This document shows, one piece after another, positions 18,147 to 26,735 of a stretch of 64,000 nt of DNA. The DNA comes from Lutispora sp003527145 (lineage in GTDB: Bacteria > Bacillota > Clostridia > Lutisporales > Lutisporaceae). Position 1 is the stretch's first letter; each line of letters opens with the position of its first letter. The DNA lies in assembly GCA_029983695.1 (NCBI GenBank), contig JASBZB010000011.1, forward strand, positions 1-64,000. Reading direction: 5' to 3'. The notes under the pieces were generated by a model. That model was not told the DNA's origin. It saw only the letters and a program-made list of their open reading frames with translations, and did not search any database. The translations under genes and the position numbers were made by a program.

Positions 18147-18365
18147 ATGGTTAAAAGAGCTTTGAAATCTGCGATAGGAGTAAGTATAGGTACAACAATT
18201 GGCGGTGTTGTTTTACCTCGAATTCTATTTTTTGAGCTTTATAACAATACATATCCGCCCATATTAGAACAGACGCTACTGTATTTCATCATTTCTTATG
18301 TTGTTTGCTTTTTTGTTGCTCTTTTAATCGAATGGATAAAGAATAAAATGAGAATCGGAAGATAA
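18147..18365 (+). CDS. Small two-helix membrane protein, unknown
   Basis: About 72 residues: a basic start (MVKRALKS), a first hydrophobic segment (IGVSIGTTIGGVVLPRILFF), a short loop, and a second helix (LLYFIISYVVCFFVALLIEWI) ending in basic residues. I do not recognise a family. The in-frame ATG at 18132 is an alternative. A TTCTCG/CGAGAA hairpin lies about 40 bases upstream. Confidence 0.5.
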   Translation: MVKRALKSAIGVSIGTTIGGVVLPRILFFELYNNTYPPILEQTLLYFIISYVVCFFVALLIEWIKNKMRIGR

Positions 18366-18414
18366 ATTCCAATATTTATAGATTATAAAAGCCCTTTAAA
18401 GGGAGGAAATTGAC

Positions 18415-19116
18415 ATGCGTAAATTATCGCAAGAGGAATTTAAAGAGATATTAAAGAATAGAAAACCAAAAGAAAGGCTAGTTCTAAAAGAGATAGAACT
18501 TTTTGATATGGATTTTACAAACTGGGATTTATCTAACATTGATTTCTCTTTGAGTGCATTTCATCGAATCAGATTTGATGGGGCAAATTTAGAGCACAGC
18601 AGTGTTTTTAACGCGTTGTTTGATGAATGTACTTTGCGTAAGACGAATTTTAGACAGGCAAATTTAGAATGTGCGGTTCTTCGTTATGCAGATATGACGG
18701 GCTGCAATATCGAAGGTGCAAATTTATATTTCGCAGTGTTGGAGTATGCTAAACTGGATGGCATTATATCTGATGAGAATACAAAATGGTTTCGTCTACA
18801 TTGTCCCGAGAAGGGGGCCTTCATTGGATATAAGAAGTGCCTTAATGACCGTTTGGTACAACTTCTAATACCGGCAGATGCAAAGCGAACTTCGGCTACG
18901 TTGCCTTCTTGCCGCTGCAATAAGGCAAAGGTTCTGACCATCAAAAGTTTCGACTATAAGGAAAATTACATGGAGGCTTGGTCTTTAGTAGATGAGAATT
19001 TTGTTTACCGTTTGGGTGAATGGGTAGAAGTAAAAGATTTCGATGAAGACCGGTGGATGGATTCTACTAGTGGTATTCATTTTTGGATGACGAGAGAAGA
19101 AGCCAAGAGTTATTAA
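18415..19116 (+). CDS. Pentapeptide-repeat protein with DUF5758-like C-terminus
   Basis: 233 residues. Residues about 28-115 are A(D/N)LXX-type pentapeptides (TNWDLSNIDFS, DGANLEHSS, RQANLECAVLRYADMTG, EGANLYFAVLEYAKLDG) that form a right-handed beta helix. The C-terminal half has CPEKGAFIGYKKC and IPADAKRTSATLPSCRCNKAKVL, which I recall from phage and clostridial proteins with a DUF5758-type domain. Function unknown. GGGAGGAAA precedes the start. The phage-like domain hints at acquired DNA. Confidence 0.7.
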   Translation: MRKLSQEEFKEILKNRKPKERLVLKEIELFDMDFTNWDLSNIDFSLSAFHRIRFDGANLEHSSVFNALFDECTLRKTNFRQANLECAVLRYADMTGCNIEGANLYFAVLEYAKLDGIISDENTKWFRLHCPEKGAFIGYKKCLNDRLVQLLIPADAKRTSATLPSCRCNKAKVLTIKSFDYKENYMEAWSLVDENFVYRLGEWVEVKDFDEDRWMDSTSGIHFWMTREEAKSY

Positions 19117-19130
19117 GAGCAAAAAGATAC

Positions 19131-19161
19131 AGCCGTATCATTCCATATATGCGGCTTTTTT
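19131..19161 (+). terminator. Terminator after the pentapeptide gene
   Basis: AGCCGTAT pairs with ATGCGGCT (one G-U), then T6. Confidence 0.75.
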
Positions 19162-19169
19162 ATAATTAT

Positions 19170-19415
19170 TTATCTTTTACGCCTATTATTTTTAAGAAAA
19201 TCATACATATCTTCTAAGTCACTAAATCCCATTTGTTCAGCTTGTCTTTTTGCTGTTCCAGTTTTAATCTGAACACCATCTCCATGATCATGTATGTAGG
19301 TCTGGAGGAATTGACCTTTAATATCTGTGCCACTCCATACCTTATCTCTTACCTTTTGAAGCCCTAACCTGCTGGCTATTTTTTTAATATCGCCTGTTGT
19401 AAATCTGTACGGCAT
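19170..19415 (-). CDS. HicA-like putative toxin
   Basis: 81 residues, basic and small. It begins with a helical stretch (FTTGDIKKIASRLGLQ), then beta strands with FLQTYIHDHGDGVQIKTGTAK, and ends in GFSDLEDMYDFLKN. The size, order and 40-base overlap with the upstream gene fit the toxin of a HicBA-type pair, and the HDHGDG stretch may supply the active His. The match to classical HicA is not strong, so the activity (mRNA cleavage) is an inference. Confidence 0.5.
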   Translation of the reverse strand: MPYRFTTGDIKKIASRLGLQKVRDKVWSGTDIKGQFLQTYIHDHGDGVQIKTGTAKRQAEQMGFSDLEDMYDFLKNNRRKR

Positions 19416-19852
19416 TCCAGTATAACCTCCAATACTTCATCTCTATTGGTGCATTTTGCTATTTTCCTAAGATAAGGATAATGATTTTTTCTGTTTTCTA
19501 TCTGCCTATAGAAATCTATTTTTTCAAGGTACAACATGGCATATTCTATTAAGTTATCAGCTAAATCATAGAAGGCTTCTTCTAAAGTGTCTCCATCTCC
19601 AAAAACCAAAACTTCATCTAGCGCAACCGTATATCCTAATCCTTCTTCATCAGCTTCAATAGCAGGATTAAATTTATATGCATTATCAATAATATCCTCG
19701 AACAGCTTGGTTGATATTATTGAGACTGTTTCCTCATTATTGCTTTTTTGATTGCCTGTAATAATTTCAAAGCCTTTTAATGCTTGTCTAAAAACGCTGG
19801 GAAATTCCTGTTTAGTAGAGCTGATAGATTTTTCTTTAAATATTGCATCCAT
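19376..19852 (-). CDS. HicB-like putative antitoxin
   Basis: 158 residues. The middle part (PAIEADEEGLGYTVALDEVLVFGDGDTLEEAFYDLADNLIEYA) has the HicB pattern of a partial RNase H-like fold with GDTLEEA. Flanking N- and C-terminal extensions are unassigned. The start at 19852 has GAGAGGGTG at the right distance; a longer frame to 19879 is less likely. It overlaps the downstream toxin-like gene, as expected for translational coupling with the antitoxin first. Confidence 0.5.
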   Translation of the reverse strand: MDAIFKEKSISSTKQEFPSVFRQALKGFEIITGNQKSNNEETVSIISTKLFEDIIDNAYKFNPAIEADEEGLGYTVALDEVLVFGDGDTLEEAFYDLADNLIEYAMLYLEKIDFYRQIENRKNHYPYLRKIAKCTNRDEVLEVILECRTDLQQAILKK

Positions 19853-20322
19853 ATATTTCACCCTCTCATAATTACACATACCCTTACATTCACTCTCCTT
19901 AATACTTGATTGATTATAAGGATATGCTATTTACTTATACTATATACCATTATGTACTATATGTCCATATGATCCTTGAGGGATGAAGCTTGCGATGCAG
20001 CTTCTAAAGAAACCAAATGCTTAAGCCGAATTAGACAAGTTTAATAGATTTCTTATATGACGAAAAGAACTAACGGAATTAAATAAGGTTATCAATAGCA
20101 AAAGCCTGTGATAGAAGCATCACAGGCTTTGTTACAAGCAAAATATAAAATTATGAATTTCTTCACTATTGACACAACAAATCAAAGGGTGGTAAACTAA
20201 ATCTGATGCCTAATTATTCAAATGCAATTTATAATACCCCTACTTTAAGTATACAACAACGTAAAAGCAATGTCAATATAGTTAGAAAAAATTTTTAGCT
20301 AAATATTATAGGAGGATGTGTC
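19853..20322. other. Intergenic region before helD
   Basis: No convincing gene. The left part, with several TATACT/TATAGT-like runs near 19937-19970, should hold the promoter of the - strand TA pair. A perfect 12-bp hairpin (AAAGCCTGTGAT/ATCACAGGCTTT, 20101-20130) with Ts on both ends could terminate either strand. TTGACA at 20169, 18 bases before TAAACT, is a weak promoter candidate for helD. Confidence 0.5.
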
Positions 20323-22554
20323 ATGAGCATTAGCGATTTTGAATGGAAACAGGAAAACGAGTGGTTGGAAAATGTGCTGAAAGAAGCCCGGAAACAGCTC
20401 AGTGAAAAGCGCAACTTCAATAAAAAGCTTAAAAAGGAAGCCATAGATACTCAAAGAGAGCTATGGCAAGAGGTGGGTTCTGTTTCCATTGCAAATGAAA
20501 TGGGCCAGATTATAGACTTTTTAGCATTCATCGATGTGCTGAAAATGCAAAAGAGGAGTCACGAATTTAATAAAAAGCTTCAGGAAAAATACGAAAAAGT
20601 GATTTTATCACCCTACTTTGGAAGAATAGATTTTATTGAAAATGGAGATGAGAATGCTGAAAAGTATTATATTGGGATAGCAAATCTGATAAACGACAGA
20701 TATGATATTCTGCTATATGACTGGCGAGCGCCGGTTTCCAGTATGTTTTATGATTATGAAATTGGGGAAGCCGGTTATAAATGCCCTGAAGGAATTATTC
20801 GTGGTAAGGTTATGCTGAAGCGGCAGTACAAAATAAATAACGGTAAGATAGAATACATGTTTGACAGCAATCTGAAGATAGATGATGAAATACTTCAGGA
20901 AATCTTGAGCAAAAGTGTCGATAATAAGATGAAAACCATAATAACGACTATTCAAAGAGAACAGAATAAGATAATACGCAATGAAGAATATAAGAATTTA
21001 ATTGTACAAGGACCTGCCGGCAGCGGGAAAACATCCATTGCTCTTCACAGAACAGCTTATCTTCTTTATAAGCACCGTGAGAATATTGGGCCTCAGAATA
21101 TAATAATATTCTCACCCAATCAAATTTTTAATGATTATATATCTGATGTGCTGCCTCTGCTGGGAGAAGATAATATGCTCCAGACAACCTTTAAAGAATA
21201 TATGCATAATACATTGGGCGGTGAATTAAAGAAAGAAGATTATTGCGATATGATGGAATATATTTTGGCGTCCAAGGATAAACCTGCCTATCAGAAAAGG
21301 ATCAGGAATATAAAATATAAATCTTCCCTGGAATTTACAGATATATTAAAGAAATATGTAAGCTATGTTGGAAAAGCAGACAGAAATTTTAATGATATAA
21401 CTTTCAGAGATAAGTTAATAATTTCATCTATGGATTTGCACGAGCTGTATTATAAAGATTATTTTCAGCTTCCTCTGAAAGGGAGGCTTCAAAAGCTGAG
21501 AGCAAGAATCTTATTCTTATTGGAGCCTTACGAAAAAGAACGGATAGAGGAAGTGATGGACGAGCTTGATGATTTAGGGTCTTATATAGATAAAGCAGAA
21601 ATTGCCAAGAAAAGTACAGCTATTGTAAAAGGTGAAATGAAGGATATATATTCTGAAATCGACAGAATAACAAAGTTTGATTTAGTGGATATCTATAAAA
21701 AGCTGATTGAGAATCTTGAGCTTTTTTCCGAAAGCTCAGACGCCGAAAAGGAAATAGATGAAATCAAAAGCTATACTCTGGAAAATTTAAAGGCCCAGCA
21801 GCTTTATTATGAGGATCAGCCTCCCCTTCTGTATCTCATGGGTGCTCTGGGAGATCTTCCAAAAACTTCAGAGATCAAATATGTTATCATTGATGAGGCT
21901 CAGGACTATACACCGCTCCAATATGAAATTTTTTACCAGCTTTTCAATCATGCCGGCATAACTATGCTGGGTGATCTCGATCAATCTATAAACCCATTTA
22001 TGAATGTAGGTGATTATCATAATATATCACATATATTCCCGCAGGATAATACCTGCCTTATGAACTTGATGAGAAGCTACAGATCCACAAGGGAGATTAC
22101 AAAATTCTCGCGAAGGCTGCTAAATAGGGAAATCACCGATGAATCCGTAGAAAGATACGGAGATAAACCTATAGTCCTCGGCTTTTCACGGGAAGAGGCT
22201 ATAAAAGAAAAAATTTTAGAGGACATAAAAATATATAAAGGAAAAGGCTATAAATCTATTGGAATCATAACAAGGACTAAAAAGGAAGCAAATGAAGTGC
22301 ACGGATTCTTAAAGGATAAGGTTCCGGTGAAGGTCATAATCAGCGATGAAGAGGGATATTTGAACGGCGCCGTAATAATACCTGCCTATCTTGCTAAAGG
22401 CTTGGAGTTTGATGTGGTGCTTATATATAATGCAGGAAATGAAAACTATTGTTGCGAGGAGGAAAGGCTGCTGCTTTATACTGCCTGCACAAGAGCACTG
22501 CATATATTATGTGTGTACTATTCAGGAAAGCTCACACCCTTATTGCAGTTGTGA
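20323..22554 (+). CDS. helD: HelD-type superfamily 1 ATPase
   Basis: 743 residues. A long N-terminal coiled coil (EWLENVLKEARKQLSEKRNFNKKLKK) is the HelD arm that enters the RNA polymerase secondary channel. Next come YYIGIANL...DWRAPVSSMFY, Walker A GPAGSGKT at residues 230-237, Walker B VIIDEAQDY near 522, the arginine motif MRSYRST, and a UvrD-like C-terminal motif LAKGLEFDVVLIYNA with YTACTRALH. HelD dismantles stalled polymerase-DNA complexes. RBS AGGAGG. Monocistronic. Confidence 0.9.
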   Translation: MSISDFEWKQENEWLENVLKEARKQLSEKRNFNKKLKKEAIDTQRELWQEVGSVSIANEMGQIIDFLAFIDVLKMQKRSHEFNKKLQEKYEKVILSPYFGRIDFIENGDENAEKYYIGIANLINDRYDILLYDWRAPVSSMFYDYEIGEAGYKCPEGIIRGKVMLKRQYKINNGKIEYMFDSNLKIDDEILQEILSKSVDNKMKTIITTIQREQNKIIRNEEYKNLIVQGPAGSGKTSIALHRTAYLLYKHRENIGPQNIIIFSPNQIFNDYISDVLPLLGEDNMLQTTFKEYMHNTLGGELKKEDYCDMMEYILASKDKPAYQKRIRNIKYKSSLEFTDILKKYVSYVGKADRNFNDITFRDKLIISSMDLHELYYKDYFQLPLKGRLQKLRARILFLLEPYEKERIEEVMDELDDLGSYIDKAEIAKKSTAIVKGEMKDIYSEIDRITKFDLVDIYKKLIENLELFSESSDAEKEIDEIKSYTLENLKAQQLYYEDQPPLLYLMGALGDLPKTSEIKYVIIDEAQDYTPLQYEIFYQLFNHAGITMLGDLDQSINPFMNVGDYHNISHIFPQDNTCLMNLMRSYRSTREITKFSRRLLNREITDESVERYGDKPIVLGFSREEAIKEKILEDIKIYKGKGYKSIGIITRTKKEANEVHGFLKDKVPVKVIISDEEGYLNGAVIIPAYLAKGLEFDVVLIYNAGNENYCCEEERLLLYTACTRALHILCVYYSGKLTPLLQL

Positions 22555-22588
22555 CAAGTCCGGCTTCAAAAGGCATATTGACATTGAT

Positions 22589-22617
22589 CTTGCGTCCATT
22601 GATATAATGGACGCAAG
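22589..22617 (+). terminator. Perfect hairpin after helD
   Basis: CTTGCGTCCATT and AATGGACGCAAG pair over 12 bp with a 5-base loop. Only a weak T run follows, so termination is likely but not certain. Confidence 0.5.
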
Positions 22618-22794
22618 GATATATTTGCCAGCATACCTGCAGCTTAAACACAAAGCCTCTAACAGGACAAAACGATGTGATTAAAATATAACAATGTTTA
22701 AAGCTATTGAAGCCGCATTATCTGTCATTAAAGTGTGTGGAAATGCGTATATTTAATTTCTGCTCATATTCAAAAACAGGTGATGGGGAAACCA
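22618..22794. other. Non-coding stretch between helD and the hyd promoter
   Basis: Short open frames here (for example one to 22684 in the + direction) lack ribosome binding sites and recognisable sequence. I see no further gene. Together with the leader, this makes a gene-free region of 440 bases. Confidence 0.5.
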
Positions 22795-22823
22795 TTGACA
22801 ATCGTATGGAAATATAATATAGT
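22795..22823 (+). promoter_or_regulatory. Promoter of the TM1266-hydE-hydG operon
   Basis: TTGACA, 17 bases, TATAGT (22818-22823). It predicts a leader of about 165 bases before the first gene. Confidence 0.7.
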
Positions 22824-22829
22824 AAAATT

Positions 22830-22980
22830 GCTAAGCCGCAAGAGGCTTCTTATGGCAAAGCAGTAAAGCATAATTGTTACTGACGCCAAATACAAGGTAT
22901 AAGGCGGAAGGCACAGCTATATCCATGATTGTTAAGTTATTAACGATTGTACTGCGCCTTCCGGGGCGTATTTTTTATTG
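22830..22980 (+). promoter_or_regulatory. Structured leader with terminator and antiterminator, ligand unknown
   Basis: Three small hairpins can form: AAGCC-GCAAGA-GGCTT (22831-22850), GGC...CAGTAA/TTACTG...GCC (22854-22887), and GCC-AAATACAAGGTATAA-GGC (22885-22905). After them comes CGGAAGGC (22905-22912), which pairs with GCCTTCCG (22956-22963). That pairing would destroy the terminator TGCGCC-TTCCGG-GGCGTA (22953-22970) with T6 at 22971. This is the layout of a riboswitch or attenuator controlling hydrogenase maturation. I could not match the upstream part to a known class. Confidence 0.55.
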
Positions 22981-22994
22981 ATTGGAGGTCTTTT

Positions 22995-23273
22995 ATGGAA
23001 ACAAGGGTTGCGATTATCGGGATCATTGTTGAGGATACCGATTCGGCAGAAAAACTGAATTGCATTTTGCACGATTACGGGAAGTATATTATTGGCAGAA
23101 TGGGACTGCCGTATCGCGAAAAAGGCATAAGCATAATAAGCATTGCAGTGGATGCTCCTCAGGACATAATCAGCGCTCTTTCAGGGAAACTTGGCAGATT
23201 GCCCGGGGTCAGCACGAAAGCGGCATTTTCAAAGATAACCGGAAGGGCTGAAGGTGAGGCAGGTGATGAATAA
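22995..23273 (+). CDS. TM1266-family [FeFe]-hydrogenase system protein
   Basis: 92 residues with an ACT/NikR-like fold pattern: ETRVAIIGIIVEDTDSAEKLN, GMRGLP-type turn (GRMGLPYREKGISIISI), then DIISALSGKLGRLPGVSTKAAFS. This family sits beside hydE/hydG/hydF in many anaerobes and is annotated as an iron-only hydrogenase system regulator; the mechanism is not settled. ATG 22995 follows GGAGGT. It overlaps the hydE start by 8 bases. Confidence 0.8.
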   Translation: METRVAIIGIIVEDTDSAEKLNCILHDYGKYIIGRMGLPYREKGISIISIAVDAPQDIISALSGKLGRLPGVSTKAAFSKITGRAEGEAGDE

Positions 23274-24309
23274 GCTTATTGACAAGCTTTATGAAACATG
23301 CACGCTTTCACCGAAAGAATACAAGATGCTTATAGACAGCCGGAACCCTGAGCTTTCGGAATATCTCTTCGAAAAAGCCAGAAGGGTTCGGATTGATAAT
23401 TATGGAAAGGATGTGTATATACGAGGGCTGATAGAATTCACAAACTACTGCAGAAACGACTGCCTCTACTGCGGTATCCGACGAAGCAACTTAAACGCAG
23501 AGCGGTACCGTTTGTCAGAGGAGCAGATACTTGATTGCTGTGCCGCCGGATATGACCTGGGTTTTCGCACCTTTGTACTGCAGGGCGGTGAGGATGGATA
23601 TTATACTGATAAAAAAATGATCGATATCATCCGTACCATAAAGAAAAATTATCCCAATTGTGCGGTTACGCTTTCCGTGGGGGAAAAAAGCTATGAAACC
23701 TATAAAGCATTCTATGACGCCGGGGCAGACCGTTATCTGCTCAGGCATGAGACTGCAGACGCAGGACATTATAGCAAGCTTCATCCCGTGACGATGTCGC
23801 TTGGAACCAGGAAGCAGTGCCTTTATGACCTTAAGCAAATAGGCTATCAGGTAGGATGCGGATTTATGGTTGGTTCTCCATTCCAGACCACCGATTGCCT
23901 GGTTGAGGATTTGCTATTTATAAAGGAGCTTAACCCCCACATGGTGGGCATCGGTCCGTTCATACCACATCATGAGACGCCCTTTGCGGACCGGGAAGCG
24001 GGAACGCTGGAGCTGACCTTGTTTTTACTCGGCATGATCCGCTTAATTCTTCCAACCGTTCTGCTGCCTGCTACAACTGCACTGGGAACAATCCACCCTA
24101 AGGGAAGGGAGCTTGGTATCCTGGCGGGAGCAAACGTAGTTATGCCCAATCTGTCACCTACTAATGTAAGAAAAAAATATATGCTCTACGACAATAAGAT
24201 CTGTACGGGGGATGAAGCAGCTGAATGCTGTTACTGTCTGCAAAACCGCATGGAAAGCATCGGCTACCAAATATCCGTAACCCGTGGAGACCATAAATCA
24301 GTTCTTTAA
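23266..24309 (+). CDS. hydE: [FeFe]-hydrogenase maturase HydE (radical SAM)
   Basis: 347 residues. The radical SAM motif CX3CX2C is at residues 62-69 (CRNDCLYC). The barrel follows with LQGGEDGYYTD, RHETAD and VGIGPFIPHHETPF. HydE builds part of the 2Fe subcluster (dithiomethylamine pathway) from the HydG product. The ATG at 23266 has AAGGTGAGG; the GTG at 23254 lies inside that site. Confidence 0.94.
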   Translation: MNKLIDKLYETCTLSPKEYKMLIDSRNPELSEYLFEKARRVRIDNYGKDVYIRGLIEFTNYCRNDCLYCGIRRSNLNAERYRLSEEQILDCCAAGYDLGFRTFVLQGGEDGYYTDKKMIDIIRTIKKNYPNCAVTLSVGEKSYETYKAFYDAGADRYLLRHETADAGHYSKLHPVTMSLGTRKQCLYDLKQIGYQVGCGFMVGSPFQTTDCLVEDLLFIKELNPHMVGIGPFIPHHETPFADREAGTLELTLFLLGMIRLILPTVLLPATTALGTIHPKGRELGILAGANVVMPNLSPTNVRKKYMLYDNKICTGDEAAECCYCLQNRMESIGYQISVTRGDHKSVL

Positions 24310-24367
24310 GAGGATTCCATTACTGAAGGGGAAGATTTTCTGACCCATATAAGAAGGGAGTAATATC

Positions 24368-25786
24368 ATGTACGATCCAAAATCATCCAAAGCAGAAGAA
24401 TTCATATCGCATCAGGAGGTTCTTGATACGCTGGAATATGCGGAAAAAAACAAAAATAATTCCGAGCTTATCAACAGCATCATTGAAAAGGCAAAGCTCC
24501 GCAAAGGCCTCTCACATAGGGAAGCTGCCGTTTTGCTGGATTGTGAAATCGAAGAAAAAAACAACGAAATCTATAGACTTGCCGAACAAATCAAAAAGGA
24601 TTTTTACGGAAACCGAATTGTAATGTTTGCGCCGCTATACCTGTCCAATTACTGTGTAAACGGCTGTATATATTGTCCATACCATAAGAAAAACAAGCAC
24701 ATCACAAGAAAGAAAATGACACAGGACGAAATCAGGCGCGAGGTTATAGCACTGCAGGATATGGGCCATAAGCGGCTTGCATTGGAAACCGGCGAAGACC
24801 CGGTAAACAATCCCATCGAGTATATCCTTGAATCCATCGATACGATTTACAGCGTAAAGCATAAAAACGGGGCCATCCGCAGGGTAAACGTCAATATTGC
24901 TGCGACGACGGTGGAAAACTATACTAAACTGAAAAATGCAGGAATCGGAACATATATCCTATTCCAGGAAACATACCATAAGGAAAGCTATGGAAAGCTG
25001 CATCCCACAGGACCAAAGCATGATTATGCCTGGCATACCGAAGCAATGGACAGAGCCATGCTGGGTGGTATTGATGACGTGGGGGTGGGTGTGCTGTTCG
25101 GGCTTGAGCTGTACAGGTATGAATTTGCAGCCTTACTGATGCATGCCGAGCACCTTGAAGCGGTATTTGGTGTGGGCCCCCATACGATCAGCGTACCCAG
25201 GATACGTCCTGCAGATGACATAGATCCGTCCACCTTCAGCAATGGAATAAGTGACGATGTATTTGCTAAAATTGTAGCATGTATCCGCATCTCAGTACCA
25301 TACACAGGGATGATCGTATCGACAAGGGAAAGCAAAGAATGCAGGGAACGCGTCCTTCACCTGGGTATTTCCCAAATCAGCGGCGGCTCAAAAACAAGCG
25401 TTGGAGGATATGACGAGCCCGAGCCTGAAGACGAAAATTCTTCCCAATTTGATGTAAGCGACCGAAGAACCCTTGACGAGATTGTCAGATGGTTGATGGA
25501 GATGGGGTACATTCCAAGCTTTTGCACCGCCTGCTACAGGGAAGGCAGGACTGGTGACAGGTTCATGAGCCTTTGCAAGAGCAGACAGATACAGAACTGC
25601 TGCCACCCCAATGCGCTTATGACACTGAAGGAATATCTGGAGGATTATGCTTCGCCGGAAACCAAAGAACTGGGTGAGGCTTTGATCAGAAGGGGAATTG
25701 AAGACATTCCAAAAGAAAAGGTAAGGGAAATTGTAAGGCAAAATCTAATAAACATCAGCAACGGCAGTCGCGATTTCAGATTATAG
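24368..25786 (+). CDS. hydG: [FeFe]-hydrogenase maturase HydG (radical SAM tyrosine lyase)
   Basis: 472 residues. The N-terminal radical SAM motif is CVNGCIYC at residues 96-103. A C-terminal CX2CX22C motif (CTAC...NCC) binds the second cluster with the dangler iron. Together they distinguish HydG from ThiH. HydG cleaves tyrosine to CO and CN- and makes the Fe(CO)2(CN) synthon. The third maturase, HydF, and the hydrogenase itself are not in this window. A 58-base gap follows hydE; both probably belong to one transcript. Confidence 0.95.
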   Translation: MYDPKSSKAEEFISHQEVLDTLEYAEKNKNNSELINSIIEKAKLRKGLSHREAAVLLDCEIEEKNNEIYRLAEQIKKDFYGNRIVMFAPLYLSNYCVNGCIYCPYHKKNKHITRKKMTQDEIRREVIALQDMGHKRLALETGEDPVNNPIEYILESIDTIYSVKHKNGAIRRVNVNIAATTVENYTKLKNAGIGTYILFQETYHKESYGKLHPTGPKHDYAWHTEAMDRAMLGGIDDVGVGVLFGLELYRYEFAALLMHAEHLEAVFGVGPHTISVPRIRPADDIDPSTFSNGISDDVFAKIVACIRISVPYTGMIVSTRESKECRERVLHLGISQISGGSKTSVGGYDEPEPEDENSSQFDVSDRRTLDEIVRWLMEMGYIPSFCTACYREGRTGDRFMSLCKSRQIQNCCHPNALMTLKEYLEDYASPETKELGEALIRRGIEDIPKEKVREIVRQNLINISNGSRDFRL

Positions 25787-25844
25787 ACAAGCAGATGATG
25801 AAAAATTAACAGCAAGCATATTATAACAATTAATCATGCGGATT

Positions 25845-25885
25845 ATGGGCCTCTTGAAAGGAATTTTGAGAGGCTCATATTTATC
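25845..25885 (+). terminator. Terminator after hydG
   Basis: ATGGGCCTCTTGAAA pairs imperfectly with TTTTGAGAGGCTCAT; a short AT-rich tail follows. Confidence 0.6.
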
Positions 25886-25963
25886 CTACCTTAATTGAAA
25901 ACCTCAATTAATCAAATCTTTATAGAAAACATTAAAAATATATCGAATAACAATAAAATATTA

Positions 25964-25992
25964 TTGCATATCAATAATTCCTATGTTATACT
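25964..25992 (+). promoter_or_regulatory. Promoter of the DUF2975-XRE-DUF4173 operon
   Basis: TTGCAT, 17 bases, TATACT (25987-25992). A small palindrome (CAATAAAATATTATTG, from about 25951) overlaps the -35 region and could be an operator. Confidence 0.6.
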
Positions 25993-26039
25993 ACAAACAA
26001 TGAAAATGAATTTCTCACAATGTTTTGGAGGATGATTTT

Positions 26040-26489
26040 ATGTGGAACGGCAAGAAATCAATCAGTCTAAGTAAATTATGCATTCTAGTTTTCACGTTTA
26101 TGCTGATCGGCACTGCTCTATCTGCCCCATGGCTTGTGCGGAGGTTTCTGGATTTTTCGCGGGCGGATCTGGTCGGGAAAGAAATTTTCTTCCTATTAAC
26201 CATCTATTCCGGAAGTATTCCGGCAGCGGTACTACTTTTTTGCCTTTACCGTCTGCTCCACCGCATTGAGCTTGAACAGGTATTCATTACAGCCAATGTT
26301 GAATATCTGAGGCGGATTTCTTGGAGCTGTTTTGCAGGAGCTATTATCTGTTTTGCTTCGATACCGTATTATTTCCCATGGATCTTTGTGGCTGTGGCTG
26401 CTGCATTTATGGGTCTCATCGTGCGGGTGATCAAAAATGTCATTGCGCAGGCGGTAGAACTAAAGAACGAATCGGAACTCACGATATAA
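26040..26489 (+). CDS. DUF2975 family membrane protein
   Basis: 149 residues with four membrane helices (about 11-33, 46-68, 90-108, 112-130). The FLLTIYSGSIPAAVLLFCLYRLLHRIE segment, followed by ANVEYLRRISWSC, is typical of DUF2975. These proteins are nearly always followed by a short XRE regulator, as here. Function unknown. ATG 26040 is preceded by GGAGG at 9 bases. Confidence 0.8.
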   Translation: MWNGKKSISLSKLCILVFTFMLIGTALSAPWLVRRFLDFSRADLVGKEIFFLLTIYSGSIPAAVLLFCLYRLLHRIELEQVFITANVEYLRRISWSCFAGAIICFASIPYYFPWIFVAVAAAFMGLIVRVIKNVIAQAVELKNESELTI

Positions 26490-26505
26490 AGGGGGCAGAA
26501 AGGGC

Positions 26506-26715
26506 ATGCCTATTATAGTAAATTTGGATGTGATGATGGCAAAGCGAAAGATGTCATCTGGCGAACTGGCTGAAAGAATAGGTATCAGTCAGGCAAATCT
26601 CTCCATTCTTAAAACCGGTAAGGCTAAAGCAATTCGTTTCTCCACATTGGAGGCGATCTGCAAGGCGCTTAATTGTCAGCCCGGTGACATTCTGGAGTTC
26701 AAAGACCAAGACTAA
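26506..26715 (+). CDS. Short XRE/YozG-type HTH regulator
   Basis: 69 residues that are essentially one helix-turn-helix domain: KRKMSSGELAERIGISQANLSILKTGKAKAIRFSTLEAICKALNCQPGDILEF. It likely represses its own operon, with the DUF2975 protein as membrane partner. RBS GGGGGCAGAAAGG. It lies 16 bases after the DUF2975 gene. Confidence 0.88.
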   Translation: MPIIVNLDVMMAKRKMSSGELAERIGISQANLSILKTGKAKAIRFSTLEAICKALNCQPGDILEFKDQD

Positions 26716-26735
26716 AAAATGATGAGGTGGGATAT

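Noticed and set aside
20050..20090. Short open stretch RKELTELNKVINSKSL, maybe a Spo0E-like gene end
   Set aside because: It is closed by a stop just upstream and is too short and too weak a match to call a relic.
22854..22895. GGCAAAG...ACGCCAAA in the hyd leader, which recalls the c-di-GMP-I core
   Set aside because: The GNRA tetraloop helix, the GACGCAAAGC junction and the closing GGCAA/TTGCC helix are absent, unlike the clear case at 62508.
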